64,000 bases of DNA from AP-15 sp963788085 (GCA_963788085.1 CAWBFS010000074.1:124001-188000), one strand, 5' to 3'. Numbered from the stretch's first letter, positions 25,445 through 34,371 are shown. Notes: generated from the letters alone by a model not told the origin. Numbers and translations: made by a program.

Positions 25445-26787
25445 CCGCGGCGCCCCCGCAGCTTCGCCTTCCGGATCAGACCTTCATATTGGTGGGCTAG
25501 GAGGTGCGAATGAATTTGGGCAACGGTATCCATCGTGACGCTGACTACGATCAGGAGACTGGTTCCGCCGAAATAGAACGGGACCGAATATTCCGAGATC
25601 AGGATTTCGGGGAGGATGCACACCGCCGAGAGATATGCGGCGCCAACGACGGTTAACCTGGTCAGGATATAGTCCAGATAATCGGCGGTATTTTTCCCGG
25701 GCCGGATCCCTGGAATGAACCCGCCGTATTTCCGCAGATTGTCCGCGGTCTCCTCCGGGTTGAAGACGATTGCCGTATAGAAGAAACAGAAAAAGACGAT
25801 GAGGCCGACATAGAGCGCCATATAGAGCGGCCGGCCATGTGCGAGGTAGGCTGTGATCTCCCCAATCCAACCGCCGACCTGCCCGTTGGCTTCGAAATTC
25901 GCCACCGTCGCCGGTAGCAGCAGCAGCGAGGAGGCGAAGATCGGCGGGATGACGCCCGAGGTGTTGATTTTCAACGGCAGGTGGGACGCGTCGCCGCCGA
26001 ACATCTTATTGCCCATCTGTCGCTTCGGGTACTGGACGAGGATGCGGCGCTGCGCGCGCTCCATGAAGACGATGAACGCGACGACCGCAACCGACATGAC
26101 CAGAAAGATGATGATGAAGACGGTCGAGATCGCGCCGGTTCGTCCGAGTTCGAGGGTGGAGGCGAGCGCATGCGGCAGGTTCGCCACGATGCCCGCCATA
26201 ATGATCAGCGAAATGCCATTGCCGACGCCGCGCGCGGTGATCTGCTCGCCTAGCCACATCAGAAAGACAGTGCCGCTGACGAGCGTCACTACGGTCACCA
26301 GCCGGAAGAACAGCCCGGGGTCGATCACTGCGGACTGCGCCCCGGCACGCATACCCTCGAGCCCGACGGCAATCCCATAGGATTGAACGGCCGCCAGCAG
26401 CACAGTGCCGAGACGAGTGTACTGGTTCAGCTTCTTGCGTCCGCTCTCGCCTTCCTTCTTCAGCGTTTCGAGGGTCGGAGATACTGCGGTCAGCAGCTGG
26501 ATGATGATCGATGCCGAGATGTACGGCATGATGTTCAGCGCAAAGATCGTCATGCGCCCGAGCGCGCCGCCCGAGAACATGTCGAACATGCCGAGGATGC
26601 CGCCGGCGTTGCGCGAGAACACATCCTGCAAGATGGCCGGGTCGATTCCGGGGATCGGGATGTAGGTGCCGAGCCGGTAGATCACCAAGGCGCCAAGAGT
26701 GAACCAAATTCGGCTCTTCAGCTCCGTCGCCTTGGAGAAGGCCGATAGATTTATGCTGGAAGCGAGTTGTTCGGCGGCTGACGCCAT
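25441..26787 (-). CDS. secY: Protein translocase subunit SecY
   Basis: 448-aa, ten-TM channel subunit of the SecYEG translocon. LGTYIPIPGIDP (plug region), ALGRMTIFALNIMPYISASIIIQL, GVGNGISLIIMAGI, KINTSGVIPPIFASS, NPEETADNLRKYGGFIPGIRPG and the basic C-terminal loop. Paired with secE at 52818. Located between rplO and adk as in most bacteria. The gap to rplO is 44 bp. Confidence 0.97.
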   Translation of the reverse strand: MASAAEQLASSINLSAFSKATELKSRIWFTLGALVIYRLGTYIPIPGIDPAILQDVFSRNAGGILGMFDMFSGGALGRMTIFALNIMPYISASIIIQLLTAVSPTLETLKKEGESGRKKLNQYTRLGTVLLAAVQSYGIAVGLEGMRAGAQSAVIDPGLFFRLVTVVTLVSGTVFLMWLGEQITARGVGNGISLIIMAGIVANLPHALASTLELGRTGAISTVFIIIFLVMSVAVVAFIVFMERAQRRILVQYPKRQMGNKMFGGDASHLPLKINTSGVIPPIFASSLLLLPATVANFEANGQVGGWIGEITAYLAHGRPLYMALYVGLIVFFCFFYTAIVFNPEETADNLRKYGGFIPGIRPGKNTADYLDYILTRLTVVGAAYLSAVCILPEILISEYSVPFYFGGTSLLIVVSVTMDTVAQIHSHLLAHQYEGLIRKAKLRGRRG

Positions 26788-26831
26788 TTACCAATCCTCA
26801 CCAAAATAGTCCCGGAGCGGCGCCACCGTGT

Positions 26832-27335
26832 CTAGGCCGGGGCGGTGTCCTCCGGCTTCGGTTCCTTCGCACGCCCGGCGGGGAGGATGACCTTGCCTCC
26901 AGCCTTCTCGACGGCGGCGACTGCCGCCTCGGAGGCACCGGCAACCTTGATCGTAATCGCCGTGCGCAGTTCGCCCTTGGCCAGCAGACGGACACCGTCG
27001 CCGAGCCGCCGCAACACCCCCGACGAGACGAGCGCCGCGCCGTCGAGCGTCCCATCGGGCTTCAGCCTGCCACTATCGAACGCCGCTTGCAGGCGTCCGA
27101 GATTCACCACTTTGAAATCTTTGCGGAAAACCTTGTTGTTAAAGCCGCGCTTCGGCAGCCGACGATGCAACGGGGTTTGGCCGCCTTCAAAGCCGTTGAG
27201 TGCCACGCCGGTCCGCGCCGTCTGGCCCTTGCCGCCGCGCGCCGACGTCTTCCCTTTGCCCGAGCCGATGCCGCGCCCGACCCGCTTAGCGCGGTAATGC
27301 GCCCCGGGATTGTCCCTGATCTCGTTGAGCTTCAC
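26832..27335 (-). CDS. rplO: 50S ribosomal protein L15
   Basis: 167 aa. Glycine-rich N-terminus MKLNEIRDNPGAHYRAKRVGRGIGSGKGKT and ARGGKGQTARTG, PLHRRLPKRGFNN, then the C-terminal domain (FDSGRLKPDGTLDGAAL). Slightly longer than the usual 145-150 aa because of a charged tail (AKEPKPEDTAPA). Confidence 0.96.
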   Translation of the reverse strand: MKLNEIRDNPGAHYRAKRVGRGIGSGKGKTSARGGKGQTARTGVALNGFEGGQTPLHRRLPKRGFNNKVFRKDFKVVNLGRLQAAFDSGRLKPDGTLDGAALVSSGVLRRLGDGVRLLAKGELRTAITIKVAGASEAAVAAVEKAGGKVILPAGRAKEPKPEDTAPA

Positions 27336-27366
27336 TGCTTGATCCTAACTGTGTCTATGCGCTCTG

Positions 27367-27452
27367 CCCTCACCCGTCTCGCTCCGCTCGACACCCTCTC
27401 CCGCATTGCGGGAGAGGGTGGACCCGGCGCGCCAGCGACGGGTGGGTGAGGG
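27367..27452. repeat. CCCTCACCC / CCCTCTCCCGC palindrome in the rpmD-rplO gap
   Basis: The inner arms CACCCTCTCCCGCA (27392-27405) and TGCGGGAGAGGGTG (27407-27420) are perfect complements with a 1-nt centre. Outer CCCTCACCCGTC / GACGGGTGGGTGAGGG arms pair around them. In mRNA this would form a very stable structure inside the ribosomal superoperon, between rpmD and rplO. It belongs to the same family as 13462 and 34412. Confidence 0.8.
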
Positions 27453-27456
27453 TGCT

Positions 27457-27651
27457 CTACTCCTCGTCCACAACCCGAACGAGGTGTTTCACTTTGTTGA
27501 TCATACCCCGAACCGCGGGCGTGTCTTCGAGAACGCGCCGGCGATGCCGCTTGTTCAACCCTAGACCCTTGAGTGTTGCTTCCTGGTCCGGCTTGCGCCC
27601 AATCGGGCTTCCGAGCTGCTCGACCGTGACCGTCCTCTTGCCCTCCATCAC
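27457..27651 (-). CDS. rpmD: 50S ribosomal protein L30
   Basis: 64 aa: VTVEQLGSPIGRKPDQEATLKGLGLNKRHRRRVLEDTP, the complete L30 fold. The start overlaps the rpsE stop (ATG at 27651; rpsE ends 27648). Confidence 0.95.
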   Translation of the reverse strand: MMEGKRTVTVEQLGSPIGRKPDQEATLKGLGLNKRHRRRVLEDTPAVRGMINKVKHLVRVVDEE

Positions 27652-28235
27652 GCATTCTCGCGAGGTTCGGCATCGCGCCGGCCGAGGATCTCGCCGACCT
27701 TTTTGCCGCGCCGCGCCGCGACCGCGCGCGGGCTGGTTGCCCGGCCCAAGGCGACGAAAGTCGCCTTGATCATGTTGTGCGGATTTGGACTGCCGATCGA
27801 TTTGGCTACTACGTCGTGCACGCCGAGCGCCTCGAAGATCGCCCGCATCGGGCCGCCGGCAATTATTCCGGTCCCCGGCTTGGCGGCGCGAACCACCACG
27901 TGGCCGGCGCCATAGCTGCTAACGATGTCGTGATGCAATGTGCGACCCTCGCGCAACGGCACGCGGATCATGCCTCGCCGCGCCTGTTCGGTGGCCTTGC
28001 GTATGGCTTCCGGCACTTCTCTGGCCTTGCCCGACCCATAACCGACCCGACCCTTGCGGTCGCCCACCACGACCAGCGCAGCGAAGCCGAAGCGTCGCCC
28101 GCCCTTCACGACCTTGGCGACGCGATTGATGTTAACCAGCTTTTCGGTGAACTCGCTGTCCTCCCGCTCGCGTCCCTGCCGGTCGCCGTCCCGTCCGCGC
28201 CGGTCGCCTTGTGTGCGTGCTTGTGTGCGTGCCAT
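27648..28235 (-). CDS. rpsE: 30S ribosomal protein S5
   Basis: 195 aa from the ATG at 28235. An Arg/Gly/Asp-rich N-terminal extension (ARTQGDRRGRDGDRQGRE) precedes the dsRNA-binding domain (EFTEKLVNINRVAKVVKGGRRFGFAALVVVGD) and the C-terminal domain (IRVPLREGRTLHHDIVSSYGAG, GGPMRAIFEALGV). Longer upstream reading in the same frame overlaps rplR and was rejected. Confidence 0.96.
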   Translation of the reverse strand: MARTQARTQGDRRGRDGDRQGREREDSEFTEKLVNINRVAKVVKGGRRFGFAALVVVGDRKGRVGYGSGKAREVPEAIRKATEQARRGMIRVPLREGRTLHHDIVSSYGAGHVVVRAAKPGTGIIAGGPMRAIFEALGVHDVVAKSIGSPNPHNMIKATFVALGRATSPRAVAARRGKKVGEILGRRDAEPRENA

Positions 28236-28245
28236 GCCGATCCCT

Positions 28246-28611
28246 TCAGAAATCCAAACCGCCCTCGCGGGCGGCATCGGCCAGCGCCTTGACCCGGCCG
28301 TGAAACAGATAAGCGCCGCGATCGAAGACAACCTGCGCGACCCCGGCCGCTTTGGCTCGCTCGGCCACCAACTTGCCGACGGCGCTCGCCGCGGCAATGT
28401 CGGCGCCGGTCTTGAGACCGGTCTTCAACCCGCCGTCGAGGGTCGAGGCCGCGGCCAGAGTGCGTCCGGTCGTGTCGTCGATGACTTGCGCGTAGATATG
28501 CTTGGACGAACGAAACACCGAGAGGCGCGGCCGGTTGTTGGCGGCGCGGCGCAAATTGCGCCGAACCCGAAGCCGCCGGCGCAAAAACAGGGCTTTGGCT
28601 TTCTCGGACAT
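28246..28611 (-). CDS. rplR: 50S ribosomal protein L18
   Basis: 121 aa from MSEKAKALFLRRRLRVRRNL. 5S-rRNA-binding signatures RPRLSVFRSSKHIYAQVIDD and VVFDRGAYLFHGRVKALADAAREGGL are present. Four bases separate it from the rplF stop. Confidence 0.96.
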   Translation of the reverse strand: MSEKAKALFLRRRLRVRRNLRRAANNRPRLSVFRSSKHIYAQVIDDTTGRTLAAASTLDGGLKTGLKTGADIAAASAVGKLVAERAKAAGVAQVVFDRGAYLFHGRVKALADAAREGGLDF

Positions 28612-28615
28612 CGGT

Positions 28616-29149
28616 CTACTTCTTCTTGCCTTCCTTGCGGCGGACCGTCTCGGTCGAGTATTTGATCCCCTTGCCCTTGTACGGTTCCGGCGGACGGTAG
28701 GCGCGGATCTCGGCCGCGATCTGACCCACCCGTTGGCGGTCGGCGCCGGTGACTCTGATGAGGGTCGGCCTTTCGCACACGATGTTGACGTCACTGGGGA
28801 TCGGAAACGCGATCTCGTGGCTGTAGCCGAGCTGCAGATTGAGCGTATTGCCCTGCACCGCGGCGCGGTAACCGACGCCGTTGATCTCAAGGGTCACCGA
28901 AAAACCTTTCGACACCCCGTTGACCATATTGTTCACCAATGCCCGGGTCGTACCCCACATCGACCGGGCATGTTTCGTCTCGTTCTTGGGCGTGATCGTG
29001 ACCGCGCCGTCGGCGATCGCAGCGGTAACCTCGTTGCTGACGACAAGGCGCAACATGCCGAGACTGCCCTTGGCGCTCAGGGTCTGCCCGGAGATCTCCA
29101 CCTCGACCCCGCTCGGCACTGCGACCGGATGCTTGCCAACACGCGACAT
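28616..29149 (-). CDS. rplF: 50S ribosomal protein L6
   Basis: 177 aa with the two duplicated L6 folds: MSRVGKHPVAVPSGVEVEI and MVNGVSKGFSVTLEINGVGYRA, ending in the signature IRAYRPPEPYKGKGIKYSTE. Confidence 0.97.
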   Translation of the reverse strand: MSRVGKHPVAVPSGVEVEISGQTLSAKGSLGMLRLVVSNEVTAAIADGAVTITPKNETKHARSMWGTTRALVNNMVNGVSKGFSVTLEINGVGYRAAVQGNTLNLQLGYSHEIAFPIPSDVNIVCERPTLIRVTGADRQRVGQIAAEIRAYRPPEPYKGKGIKYSTETVRRKEGKKK

Positions 29150-29157
29150 TGCAAACC

Positions 29158-29556
29158 TCAGAACACGCGGCAGAGGACCTCGCCGCCGACTTTGGCGGCG
29201 CGGGCCTCGTTGTCCGACATGACCCCTCGCGGGGTCGACAGAATGGAGATGCCGAGGCCGTTATAGCTGCGCGGCAGGTCGATGATACGCGAATAAATGC
29301 GCCGCCCCGGCTTCGACACGCGGGAAATCTCCCGAATTACGGGCTCGCCGTCCACGTATTTGAGCTCGATGCGCAGCTCCGATACGCCGGGACGGATATG
29401 TTCGCGGCTAAAGCCGCGGATGTATCCCTCGCGCTTTAGCACTTCGAGCACATTGGCACGGATCTTCGAGGCGGGAGAGGCGACGACGGCCTGCCGCGCC
29501 CTCTGCCCGTTACGGATCCGAGTCAGCATGTCCCCGAGGGGATCGCTCATCGTCAT
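29158..29556 (-). CDS. rpsH: 30S ribosomal protein S8
   Basis: 132 aa: MTMSDPLGDMLTRIRNGQ at the N-terminus, and the C-terminal signature GLGISILSTPRGVMSDNEARAAKVGGEVLC. An assembly protein that in other bacteria also represses the spc operon. Confidence 0.97.
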   Translation of the reverse strand: MTMSDPLGDMLTRIRNGQRARQAVVASPASKIRANVLEVLKREGYIRGFSREHIRPGVSELRIELKYVDGEPVIREISRVSKPGRRIYSRIIDLPRSYNGLGISILSTPRGVMSDNEARAAKVGGEVLCRVF

Positions 29557-29571
29557 CGGCCGCGCTCCCGC

Positions 29572-29877
29572 CTACCAGCTCGACTTGACCATGCCCGGAA
29601 TCAGCCCGGCAGAGGCGAGTTCCCGCAGAGCAATTCGCGACAGCTTGAATTTCCGGTAATACCCGCGCGGCCGGCCGGTCAAAGAGCAGCGGTTGCGAAC
29701 CCGGGTTTCGGAGGCGTTGCGCGGCAATTCGGCCAACTTTAGTTGTGCCGCAAACCGGTCCTCGGGAGGCGCTGTCCGGTCGATCGCGACCGCCTTCAGC
29801 CTTGCCCGCCGAACGGCAACGCTTTTGGCGAGCTTGATCCGCCTGGCGTTTTTCTCGATTGAACTCTTTTTTGCCAC
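29572..29877 (-). CDS. rpsN: 30S ribosomal protein S14
   Basis: 101 aa, the long, zinc-free (C-minus) form: only one Cys is present and no CxxC pairs. Signature RNRCSLTGRPRGYYRKFKLSRIALRELA. Confidence 0.96.
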   Translation of the reverse strand: MAKKSSIEKNARRIKLAKSVAVRRARLKAVAIDRTAPPEDRFAAQLKLAELPRNASETRVRNRCSLTGRPRGYYRKFKLSRIALRELASAGLIPGMVKSSW

Positions 29878-29897
29878 CTACCTAGACCTCCGAGTTC

Positions 29898-30443
29898 TCA
29901 ATTGGCAAAGGGCATATCGAAGGCCTTGAGGAGCGCCTTGGCCTCTACATCGGTCTTTGCGGTCGTCACGATGACGACGTCCATGCCGCGCGTCGCATCG
30001 ACCCGGTCGTAGTCGATTTCGGGAAACACGAGCTGCTCCTTGAGGCCGAGGGCAAAATTGCCCCGTCCGTCGAAACTCCTGCCGGAGATGCCGCGAAAAT
30101 CGCGAACACGTGGCAGAGCCACGGTGATCAGCCGATCGAGGAACTCGTACATCCGCTCGCGGCGCAACGTCACCTTGCACCCGATCGGCATGCCCTGGCG
30201 TAGCTTGAAGGTTGCGATCGACCGCTTCGCCTTGGTGATGACCGGATGCTGGCCGGTGATTGCCGTCAAGTCGGCGGCTGCCGCTTCCGCTTTCTTGCTG
30301 TCCTGCACCGCCTCGCCAACACCCATATTGACCACGATCTTTTCGAGGCGCGGAACTTGCATCGGGTTCTTGTACCCGAATTCCTGCATCAGCGCCGGGC
30401 GGACGGTCGTCTCATACTGCTCGTGCAGGCGCGTCCGAGGCAT
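29898..30443 (-). CDS. rplE: 50S ribosomal protein L5
   Basis: 181 aa from the ATG at 30443 (MPRTRLHEQYETTVRPALMQEF). Signatures VPRLEKIVVNMGVGEA and RGMDVVIVTTAKTDVEAKALLKAF. Binds 5S rRNA and the P-site tRNA. The ATG lies four bases after the rplX stop. Confidence 0.96.
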   Translation of the reverse strand: MPRTRLHEQYETTVRPALMQEFGYKNPMQVPRLEKIVVNMGVGEAVQDSKKAEAAAADLTAITGQHPVITKAKRSIATFKLRQGMPIGCKVTLRRERMYEFLDRLITVALPRVRDFRGISGRSFDGRGNFALGLKEQLVFPEIDYDRVDATRGMDVVIVTTAKTDVEAKALLKAFDMPFAN

Positions 30444-30447
30444 TCCT

Positions 30448-30768
30448 TCACCTGTCGATGACTTCGCCCGAGCGGCGGGCGAACCGGACCTTGCGGCCAT
30501 CCTCGAGAGTCTTGTACCCGATCCGAGTCGGTTTGCGTGATTGCGGATCGACATGCGCGACATTCGAGATGTGGATCGTCAACTCCTTCTCGACGATACC
30601 TCCGGGCTCGCCCATGCGTGGCCGGGTATGCCGCTTCGCGACGTGCACCCCCTGCACGATGAGCCGCCCCTCCTCGGGAAAGACCCGCAACACCTCGCCG
30701 GTCCTGCCTTTGTCGCGGCCGCTGATGACGACGACGCTGTCGCCCTTCTTGATCTTCAGCTTCGGCAT
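30448..30768 (-). CDS. rplX: 50S ribosomal protein L24
   Basis: 106 aa. KOW motif KKGDSVVVISGRDKGRTGEVLRV near the N-terminus, then VVKRH-like AKRHTRPRMGEPGGIVEKELTIH. Assembly-initiating 23S rRNA-binding protein. Confidence 0.96.
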   Translation of the reverse strand: MPKLKIKKGDSVVVISGRDKGRTGEVLRVFPEEGRLIVQGVHVAKRHTRPRMGEPGGIVEKELTIHISNVAHVDPQSRKPTRIGYKTLEDGRKVRFARRSGEVIDR

Positions 30769-30791
30769 TTTCCCACTCCGCGCCGCGCGCC

Positions 30792-31160
30792 TCAGAGGAC
30801 CTCGGGCGCCAACGACACGATCTTCATGAATCGGCGCGCCCGCAATTCACGGGTCACCGGACCAAAGATGCGGGTCCCGATCGGCTCGCCCTGACTGGTG
30901 ATCAGAACGGCGGCGTTGCGGTCGAATCGAATGGCGCTGCCGTCGGTGCGGCGTATTTCCTTCGCCGTGCGCACGATGACGGCGCGATGCACATCGCCCT
31001 TCTTGACCCGGCCACGCGGGATCGCCTCCTTGACCGAGACGATGATTACGTCGCCGATCGTGGCAGTTTTGCGTTTCGAGCCGCCGAGCACTTTGATGCA
31101 CTGCACCCGGCGCGCGCCGGAATTATCGGCGACGTCGAGATTTGTCTGCATCTGGATCAT
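30792..31160 (-). CDS. rplN: 50S ribosomal protein L14
   Basis: 122 aa starting MIQMQTNLDVADNSGARRVQCIKVLGG, with the signature RVKKGDVHRAVIVRTAKEIRR and a C-terminus FGPVTRELRARRFMKIVSLAPEVL. The start overlaps the rpsQ stop by four bases. Confidence 0.97.
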   Translation of the reverse strand: MIQMQTNLDVADNSGARRVQCIKVLGGSKRKTATIGDVIIVSVKEAIPRGRVKKGDVHRAVIVRTAKEIRRTDGSAIRFDRNAAVLITSQGEPIGTRIFGPVTRELRARRFMKIVSLAPEVL

Positions 31161-31519
31161 GCTGCGCCTTCCGTCGCCTGAGCGGTTTCGGCGCCCAGAT
31201 CCGGCGGCGCGACCTCAGCGCTATCGACCCCGGCAGCAACCGGCTCGGGCGCCCTCCGAGCGGCACGGCGGCCTGGGATCGCGTCCGCCGGGCCGCTGAT
31301 CACGACCCAGCATTTGCGCTTGGAAATCGGACGGCTCTCCTCGATCCGTACGACATCGCCAGAGCGGTAGCTGTTGTTCTCGTCATGCGCCGCATATTTC
31401 TTCGAATGCGTGACGAATTTCTTGTAGACGGGGTGCATTACGCGACGCTCCACCCGAACGATCACCGTCTTGTCACAAGCGTCGCTGACGACCACACCCT
31501 GAAGGACGCGTTTCGACAT
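31157..31519 (-). CDS. rpsQ: 30S ribosomal protein S17 with C-terminal extension
   Basis: 120 aa, against about 80 for typical S17. The OB-fold is complete by about residue 82 (MSKRVLQGVVVSDACDKTVIVRVERRVMHP, IEESRPISKRKCWVV). The remaining 38 residues (GRRAARRAPEPVAAGV and onward) are Ala/Glu/Pro-rich and look disordered. Stop and start overlap the neighbouring genes, so the extension is not an artefact of a missed stop in a gap. Confidence 0.94.
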   Translation of the reverse strand: MSKRVLQGVVVSDACDKTVIVRVERRVMHPVYKKFVTHSKKYAAHDENNSYRSGDVVRIEESRPISKRKCWVVISGPADAIPGRRAARRAPEPVAAGVDSAEVAPPDLGAETAQATEGAA

Positions 31520-31728
31520 CAGATCTTTCTTTCGAGCGTGGCGCGGCGCCGTTCGCCCAGCAGCGTCTTGATGCGGGCGATGTCACGCCGAACCTGCCGA
31601 ACCCGGGCGGTGTTCTCGAGCTGGCCGTTGGCTCTCTGGAAGCGCAGATTAAAGATTTCCTTGCCGAGAACGTCGAGTTCACCCGTCAACTCGTCCTCGG
31701 TTTTGGCCCTAGCATCGGCGGCTTTCAT
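31519..31728 (-). CDS. rpmC: 50S ribosomal protein L29
   Basis: 69 aa, two-helix protein: DELTGELDVLGKEIFNLRFQRANGQLENTARVRQVRRDIARIKTLL. Overlaps rplP and rpsQ by one base on each side. Confidence 0.95.
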   Translation of the reverse strand: MKAADARAKTEDELTGELDVLGKEIFNLRFQRANGQLENTARVRQVRRDIARIKTLLGERRRATLERKI

Positions 31729-32150
31729 CAGACGATCTCCTCGCCTTTGCGGGCGACAAAGCGCGTCGCGATCGGCAATTTGGCGGCGGCGAGATCGAAC
31801 GCCTCGCGGGCAATATCGCCCGGCACGCCGTCCAACTCGAACATGATGCGGCCGGGCTTCACTCGGCAGATCCAGAATTCCGGTGATCCCTTGCCGCTGC
31901 CCATGCGAACTTCGGCCGGCTTCTGCGAGACCGGCACATCGGGGAAGATGCGGATCCAGACCCGGCCGGCGCGGCGGATGTGGCGCGTTATCGCCCGCCG
32001 TGCCGCCTCGATCTGGCGGGCCGTGATCCGCCCCGGATCCGAGGCCTTCAGCCCGTAGGCGCCAAAATTCAATTCCGTCCCGCCCTTCGCCAGACCGTGA
32101 ACGCGCCCTTTATGCGCCTTGCGGTATTTGCTTCTTTTCGGAGCGAGCAT
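31728..32150 (-). CDS. rplP: 50S ribosomal protein L16
   Basis: 140 aa. MLAPKRSKYRKAHKGRVHGLAKGGTELNFG, then RIFPDVPVSQKPAEVRMGSGKGSPEFW, the hallmark L16 loop near the peptidyl-transferase centre. Confidence 0.97.
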   Translation of the reverse strand: MLAPKRSKYRKAHKGRVHGLAKGGTELNFGAYGLKASDPGRITARQIEAARRAITRHIRRAGRVWIRIFPDVPVSQKPAEVRMGSGKGSPEFWICRVKPGRIMFELDGVPGDIAREAFDLAAAKLPIATRFVARKGEEIV

Positions 32151-32155
32151 GACGA

Positions 32156-32863
32156 TTACCCCAGCGCTTCGCGCCGGCCGCGCTCATGGCTGGCGGGTTG
32201 TCCTTCGTTCAGCCGCTTGTCTTGCGCCATCGGGTCGTGAGCGAGAATCTCGCCCTTGAAGACCCAGACCTTGACGCCACACACGCCATAGGTAGTTTTG
32301 GCGGTGCCGTACCCAAAATCGACGTCGGCGCGCAGTGTATGGAGCGGCACCCGGCCCTCACGATACCATTCCATGCGGGCGATCTCCGCTCCGCCCAGCC
32401 GGCCCGAGCAGTTGATCCGGATCCCTTGCGCGCCGAGCCGCATCGCCGACTGCACGGCCCGCTTCATCGCCCGGCGAAAGGCGACGCGGCGTTCCAGCTG
32501 CTGCGCGATGCCGTCCGCGATCAGCTTCGCATCGATCTCCGGTTTGCGGATCTCGACAATGTTGAGGCTGACTTCGCTATTGGTGACCTTGGCGAGATCG
32601 GTGCGCAGCTTTTCAATGTCGACCCCTTTTTTCCCAATCACCACGCCGGGCCGCGCCGAATGCAGCGTGATCCTGGTGCGCCGCGCGGCGCGCTCGATTA
32701 CAACCCGGGAAAGGCCGGCCTGGCTTAGGCGCCGCTGCAGGAACTTGCGCAGGCCGAGGTCGTCGAGCAGCAAGTTGCCGTATTCCTTGCGCGCGAACCA
32801 GCGCGAGTCCCAGGTTCGGTTGATGCCGAGCCGAAGCCCGATCGGGTTGACCTTCTGTCCCAT
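32156..32863 (-). CDS. rpsC: 30S ribosomal protein S3
   Basis: 235 aa. N-terminal MGQKVNPIGLRLGINRTWDSRWFA, KH domain with GVVIGKKGVDIEKLRTDLAK, and C-terminal domain AMRLGAQGIRINCSGRLGGAEIAR. The start overlaps the rplV stop by one base. Confidence 0.97.
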   Translation of the reverse strand: MGQKVNPIGLRLGINRTWDSRWFARKEYGNLLLDDLGLRKFLQRRLSQAGLSRVVIERAARRTRITLHSARPGVVIGKKGVDIEKLRTDLAKVTNSEVSLNIVEIRKPEIDAKLIADGIAQQLERRVAFRRAMKRAVQSAMRLGAQGIRINCSGRLGGAEIARMEWYREGRVPLHTLRADVDFGYGTAKTTYGVCGVKVWVFKGEILAHDPMAQDKRLNEGQPASHERGRREALG

Positions 32864-33246
32864 TATTCAGCCTCCTCGGCGCTCTCCCGGACGATCACGG
32901 TCAGATGCGCAAACATCTTCTCGACGCGTGCCGAGCGGCCACGGCCTCTGGTGTGAAACCGTTTCAATACAAAAGCCCGGCCGACCGTTGCCTCCTTCAC
33001 GAACAGGCGGTCGACGTCGAGCTGGTGATTATTTTCGGCATTGGCGATCGCCGCTTGCAAAACCTTTCTGACGTCGCGCGCAATGCGGCGCCGTGAGAAG
33101 GTCAATTCCGCGAGCGCGGCGGAAGCAGTCTTGCCACGGATCGTCTGGGCAACGAGGTTGAGCTTGCGCGGGCTCGTGCGCAGGCCCCGCATCGATGCCG
33201 CCGCCTCGCTCTCGTCGAGCCGCCGCTCGGCGGCTGGCTTCCCCAT
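32863..33246 (-). CDS. rplV: 50S ribosomal protein L22
   Basis: 127 aa. RTSPRKLNLVAQTIRGKTASAAL and the exit-tunnel beta-hairpin/signature VKEATVGRAFVLKRFHTRGRGRSARVEK. The N-terminus carries about 18 extra residues before the core. Confidence 0.96.
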   Translation of the reverse strand: MGKPAAERRLDESEAAASMRGLRTSPRKLNLVAQTIRGKTASAALAELTFSRRRIARDVRKVLQAAIANAENNHQLDVDRLFVKEATVGRAFVLKRFHTRGRGRSARVEKMFAHLTVIVRESAEEAE

Positions 33247-33247
33247 C

Positions 33248-33526
33248 TCAGCTCCTTCTCGCCTTCTTGTCGCCGGCGTGCCCGTAGAAGGTCCTGGTCG
33301 GCGCGAACTCGCCGAGCTTGTGCCCGATCATGTTCTCGGTGACCAGCACCGGGATGAATTTGTGCCCGTTATAAACGCCGAAGGTGAGCCCGACAAATTG
33401 CGGAAAGATCGTCGACCGGCGCGACCAGGTACGGATCACCTGGTTGCGCCCCGACCCACGAGCCTCCTCCGCCTTTTTGAGGAGATAGCCGTCAACAAAC
33501 GGCCCCTTCCATACCGAGCGTGCCAA
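33248..33526 (-). CDS. rpsS: 30S ribosomal protein S19
   Basis: 92 aa: MARSVWKGPFVDGYLLKKAEEA, then IIRTWSRRSTIFPQFVG-type core (VIRTWSRRSTIFPQFVGLTF) and MIGHKLGEFAPTRTFYGHAGDKKARR. Confidence 0.97.
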   Translation of the reverse strand: MARSVWKGPFVDGYLLKKAEEARGSGRNQVIRTWSRRSTIFPQFVGLTFGVYNGHKFIPVLVTENMIGHKLGEFAPTRTFYGHAGDKKARRS

Positions 33527-33543
33527 GCTGCTCCTCCCGTCGG

Positions 33544-34371
33544 CTAGCGCTTGTGGCGGCGGCGCACAATCAGCCGGTCCGCCGCCTTGTTGTGCCGGGT
33601 CTTCTTGCCCTTGGTCGGCTTGCCCCAGGGCGTGACGGGATGCCGGCCACCCGAGCTGCGACCCTCGCCGCCGCCATGCGGGTGATCAATCGGGTTCATC
33701 GCGACGCCGCGCACCGAAGGCCGGCGCCCGAGCCAGCGGTTGCGGCCAGCTTTGCCGATTACGATATTCTGCTGATCGGGGTTTGACACCGCGCCGATCG
33801 TCGCCCGGCATTCGGAGCGCACCATGCGCAGCTCTCCGGAAGAGAGGCGCAACAGCGCATAACCCTGATCGCGGCCGACCAGCTGGGCGTAAGTCCCAGC
33901 CGAGCGAGCGATTTGACCGCCCTTGCCGGGTTTCATCTCGACATTGTGGATGATCGTGCCGACCGGCATGCTGCGCATCGGCATCGTGTTGCCGGGCTTG
34001 ACGTCGACCCTCTCGCCCGAGACGACAGTATCCCCCGCTTTGAGCCGCTGCGGCGCCAATATGTACGCGAGCTCGCCGTCCTGGTAACGAATGAGCGCAA
34101 TGAAAGCGGTGCGGTTCGGGTCGTATTCGAGCCGTTCCACAGTGGCCGGCACATCGACCTTCGAACGCTTGAAGTCCACGATCCGGTAGCGCCGCTTGTT
34201 GCCGCCGCCGCGCCAGCGCATCGTGATGCGGCCGGTGTTGTTGCGGCCGCCCTTCCCGCGCAGCCCCTCGGTCAAGGACTTGACCGGCTTTCCTTTCCAC
34301 AGCTCGCTGCGGTCGACAATGACCAGCTGCCGGCGCGATGGTGTCGTCGGATTGAACGTCTTCAGTGCCAT
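33544..34371 (-). CDS. rplB: 50S ribosomal protein L2
   Basis: 275 aa. MALKTFNPTTPSRRQLVIVDRSEL, GRITMRWRGGGNKRRYRIVDFKR and the peptidyl-transferase-proximal loop GVAMNPIDHPHGGGEGRSSGGRHPVTPWGKPTKG, including the conserved His in HPHGGGEG. Confidence 0.97.
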   Translation of the reverse strand: MALKTFNPTTPSRRQLVIVDRSELWKGKPVKSLTEGLRGKGGRNNTGRITMRWRGGGNKRRYRIVDFKRSKVDVPATVERLEYDPNRTAFIALIRYQDGELAYILAPQRLKAGDTVVSGERVDVKPGNTMPMRSMPVGTIIHNVEMKPGKGGQIARSAGTYAQLVGRDQGYALLRLSSGELRMVRSECRATIGAVSNPDQQNIVIGKAGRNRWLGRRPSVRGVAMNPIDHPHGGGEGRSSGGRHPVTPWGKPTKGKKTRHNKAADRLIVRRRHKR

